From Chlorokybus atmophyticus (taxonomy: Eukaryota; Streptophyta; Chlorokybophyceae; Chlorokybales; Chlorokybaceae): a stretch of DNA of 30,036 nucleotides. The DNA lies in assembly GCA_009103225.1 (NCBI GenBank), contig RHPI01002503.1, forward strand, positions 1,063,076 to 1,093,111, given 5' to 3'. The translations under genes were made by a program, and so were the position numbers. Below are positions 28,948 to 30,036 of this stretch, in pieces. The stretch's first letter is position 1. Each line of letters begins with the position of its first letter. The notes under the pieces are model-generated. The model had not been told where the DNA came from and searched no databases. It worked only from the letters and a program-made list of their open reading frames with translations.

Positions 28948-30036
28948 GGAAGGCTTGTGTGGACGGGGATTCAGGATGATAGGCATGGTATAAGAGACTG
29001 GCAAAGGTTACCACAACAGTAGCGTACATACAGGAACCCATGATCTATGCCAAGCGCGCAATGAAACACCCACATCACTACATACTCTAATTCACACCAC
29101 CACCACCATCTGCTTACAGAGACTCTACCCTATTCCACGTGAGTGCATGGGCACGCTACGCAGATTGCCCCTCGAGGGGAGCAGTGGGCTTAACCTGCAA
29201 CAGAGCAGAGCAGAGAGTTGGCATGGTGGTGGGCTTGATCTCTCTCTCCACTAACAGCGACATCGTCACACCAAGCTACGTACTGTCATCCCTGCCTATC
29301 ACTGCACAAGCATACTCACACGCATGCCAGCGGCATGCAAGCACGTCTACACAAAAACTACACTGCCGCAGCCGCCAGCACAGCGTCCGCTTCCGCCGTT
29401 GGCGCTTGATGGACGTGTACGCAGTGCTTATGCCATGCTGTGTGTGCGTGTGGGGGGCGGAGGCGGCCAAGCGTTGCAAGTATGGAGACCACACTCGGCA
29501 TGCTGCTGACTGTGCATGCCACTATGTGCGTGTGGGGGGCGGAGGCGGCCAAGCGTTGCAAGTATGGAGACCACACTCGGCATGCTGCTGACTGTGCATG
29601 CCTCTATGCATGTGCATTGCCGTTTCGCTTTGTATGTACATGGCACATTGCATTAGAACTTTTAGCACGTATTGCGCATGAGCGTGCGCCACATTGCCAC
29701 ACTGCGGGGAGCAGAGCCACGGCGCCTGGAGGGCTTCATTTGCACCTGCCGTCAGAGCGCGGCATGCGCCTTGCAGCGGGCTCAGGCGATCTTGGAGCGG
29801 GGAGCGGCGGCAGTGGCAGCAATGCCGGCTTGGGGTCCTGTGGTCCAAGGCACTCCAACGACTGAAGCGGATGCAGCACTACTGCAGAATAGTGACGCGT
29901 GCACGTGCGTATGACTTTGTGTGTGATGTGTGCGGGTAGGCATGGTGGCAGCATTGACAGCGGACACTTGCAGGCCAATATTTATAGAGGAAGTGCCTGC
30001 CCCGCCCCCCCCCCCCCTGATACGTGAGGTGACTGA
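28948..30036. other. No supported gene; tandem duplication and C run
   Basis: Apart from the 82-bp duplication, the stretch holds several overlapping short frames without coding character. A minus-strand block at about 29,784-29,884 following a ctgcag acceptor (ASVVGVPWTTGPQAGIAA to TGA) could be a terminal exon of a gene beyond the window, but this is weak. Confidence 0.35.
29443..29606. repeat. 82-bp tandem duplication
   Basis: The unit starting tgtgcgtgtggggggcggag at 29,443 is repeated at 29,525, almost without change (the first about 78 bp identical by eye). The period is not a multiple of three, so it is unlikely to be coding. Confidence 0.93.

Overview
The window looks like nuclear DNA of a green plant (streptophyte). 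The strongest reasons are an intact, intron-containing twin-LOV (PAS/LOV) photoreceptor gene, a chromodomain-bearing Ty3/gypsy chromovirus primed by initiator-Met tRNA, a telo-box in a divergent promoter, and ordinary GT-AG introns. Abundant TG/CA and GA microsatellites and small assembly gaps (one of 269 N, three single N) also point to a repeat-rich eukaryotic draft assembly. I cannot name the species; a charophyte alga or early-diverging land plant would fit.

Region 1 (1 to about 10,960) is a large composite mobile element. Diverged inverted repeats lie at 1 to about 340 and about 10,490-10,860. Between them, from left to right, sit a truncated, decayed chromovirus (546-6380), the remains of a PIF1-type helicase (6382-7260), a two-exon gene of unknown function (7673-8210), a GIY-YIG endonuclease-like gene (8415-8778) and, on the minus strand, a four-exon gene for a divergent histone H3-like protein with a long basic C-terminal extension (9262-10201). 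The chromovirus sits inside the helicase at its GDxxQLP motif, and a later deletion apparently removed both the helicase N-terminus and the first 212 bp of the 5' LTR. A DNA element combining a helicase, a GIY-YIG nuclease and a histone H3 homologue is the most novel thing in this window.

Region 2 (about 10,960-16,850) is repeat-dominated: a CA microsatellite, an array of related minus-strand exon-like blocks of unknown family, many copies of a short palindromic repeat, two further large hairpins, and a pogo-like MITE with TA target duplication.

Region 3 (about 16,900-28,950) is host gene space: terminal exons of an unidentified gene (17,058-17,413), a 570-bp GA repeat followed by promoter-like sequence, the twin-LOV gene (minus, eight exons, 425 aa), a divergently transcribed RRM protein gene (plus, four exons, 260 aa), and a CUE-domain (ubiquitin-binding) protein gene (plus, seven exons, 254 aa). 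A possible last exon of a minus-strand gene converges on the CUE gene.

Region 4 (28,950-30,036) has an 82-bp tandem duplication and no gene I can support. All splice models were made by hand from reading frame and splice consensus, without alignment tools.
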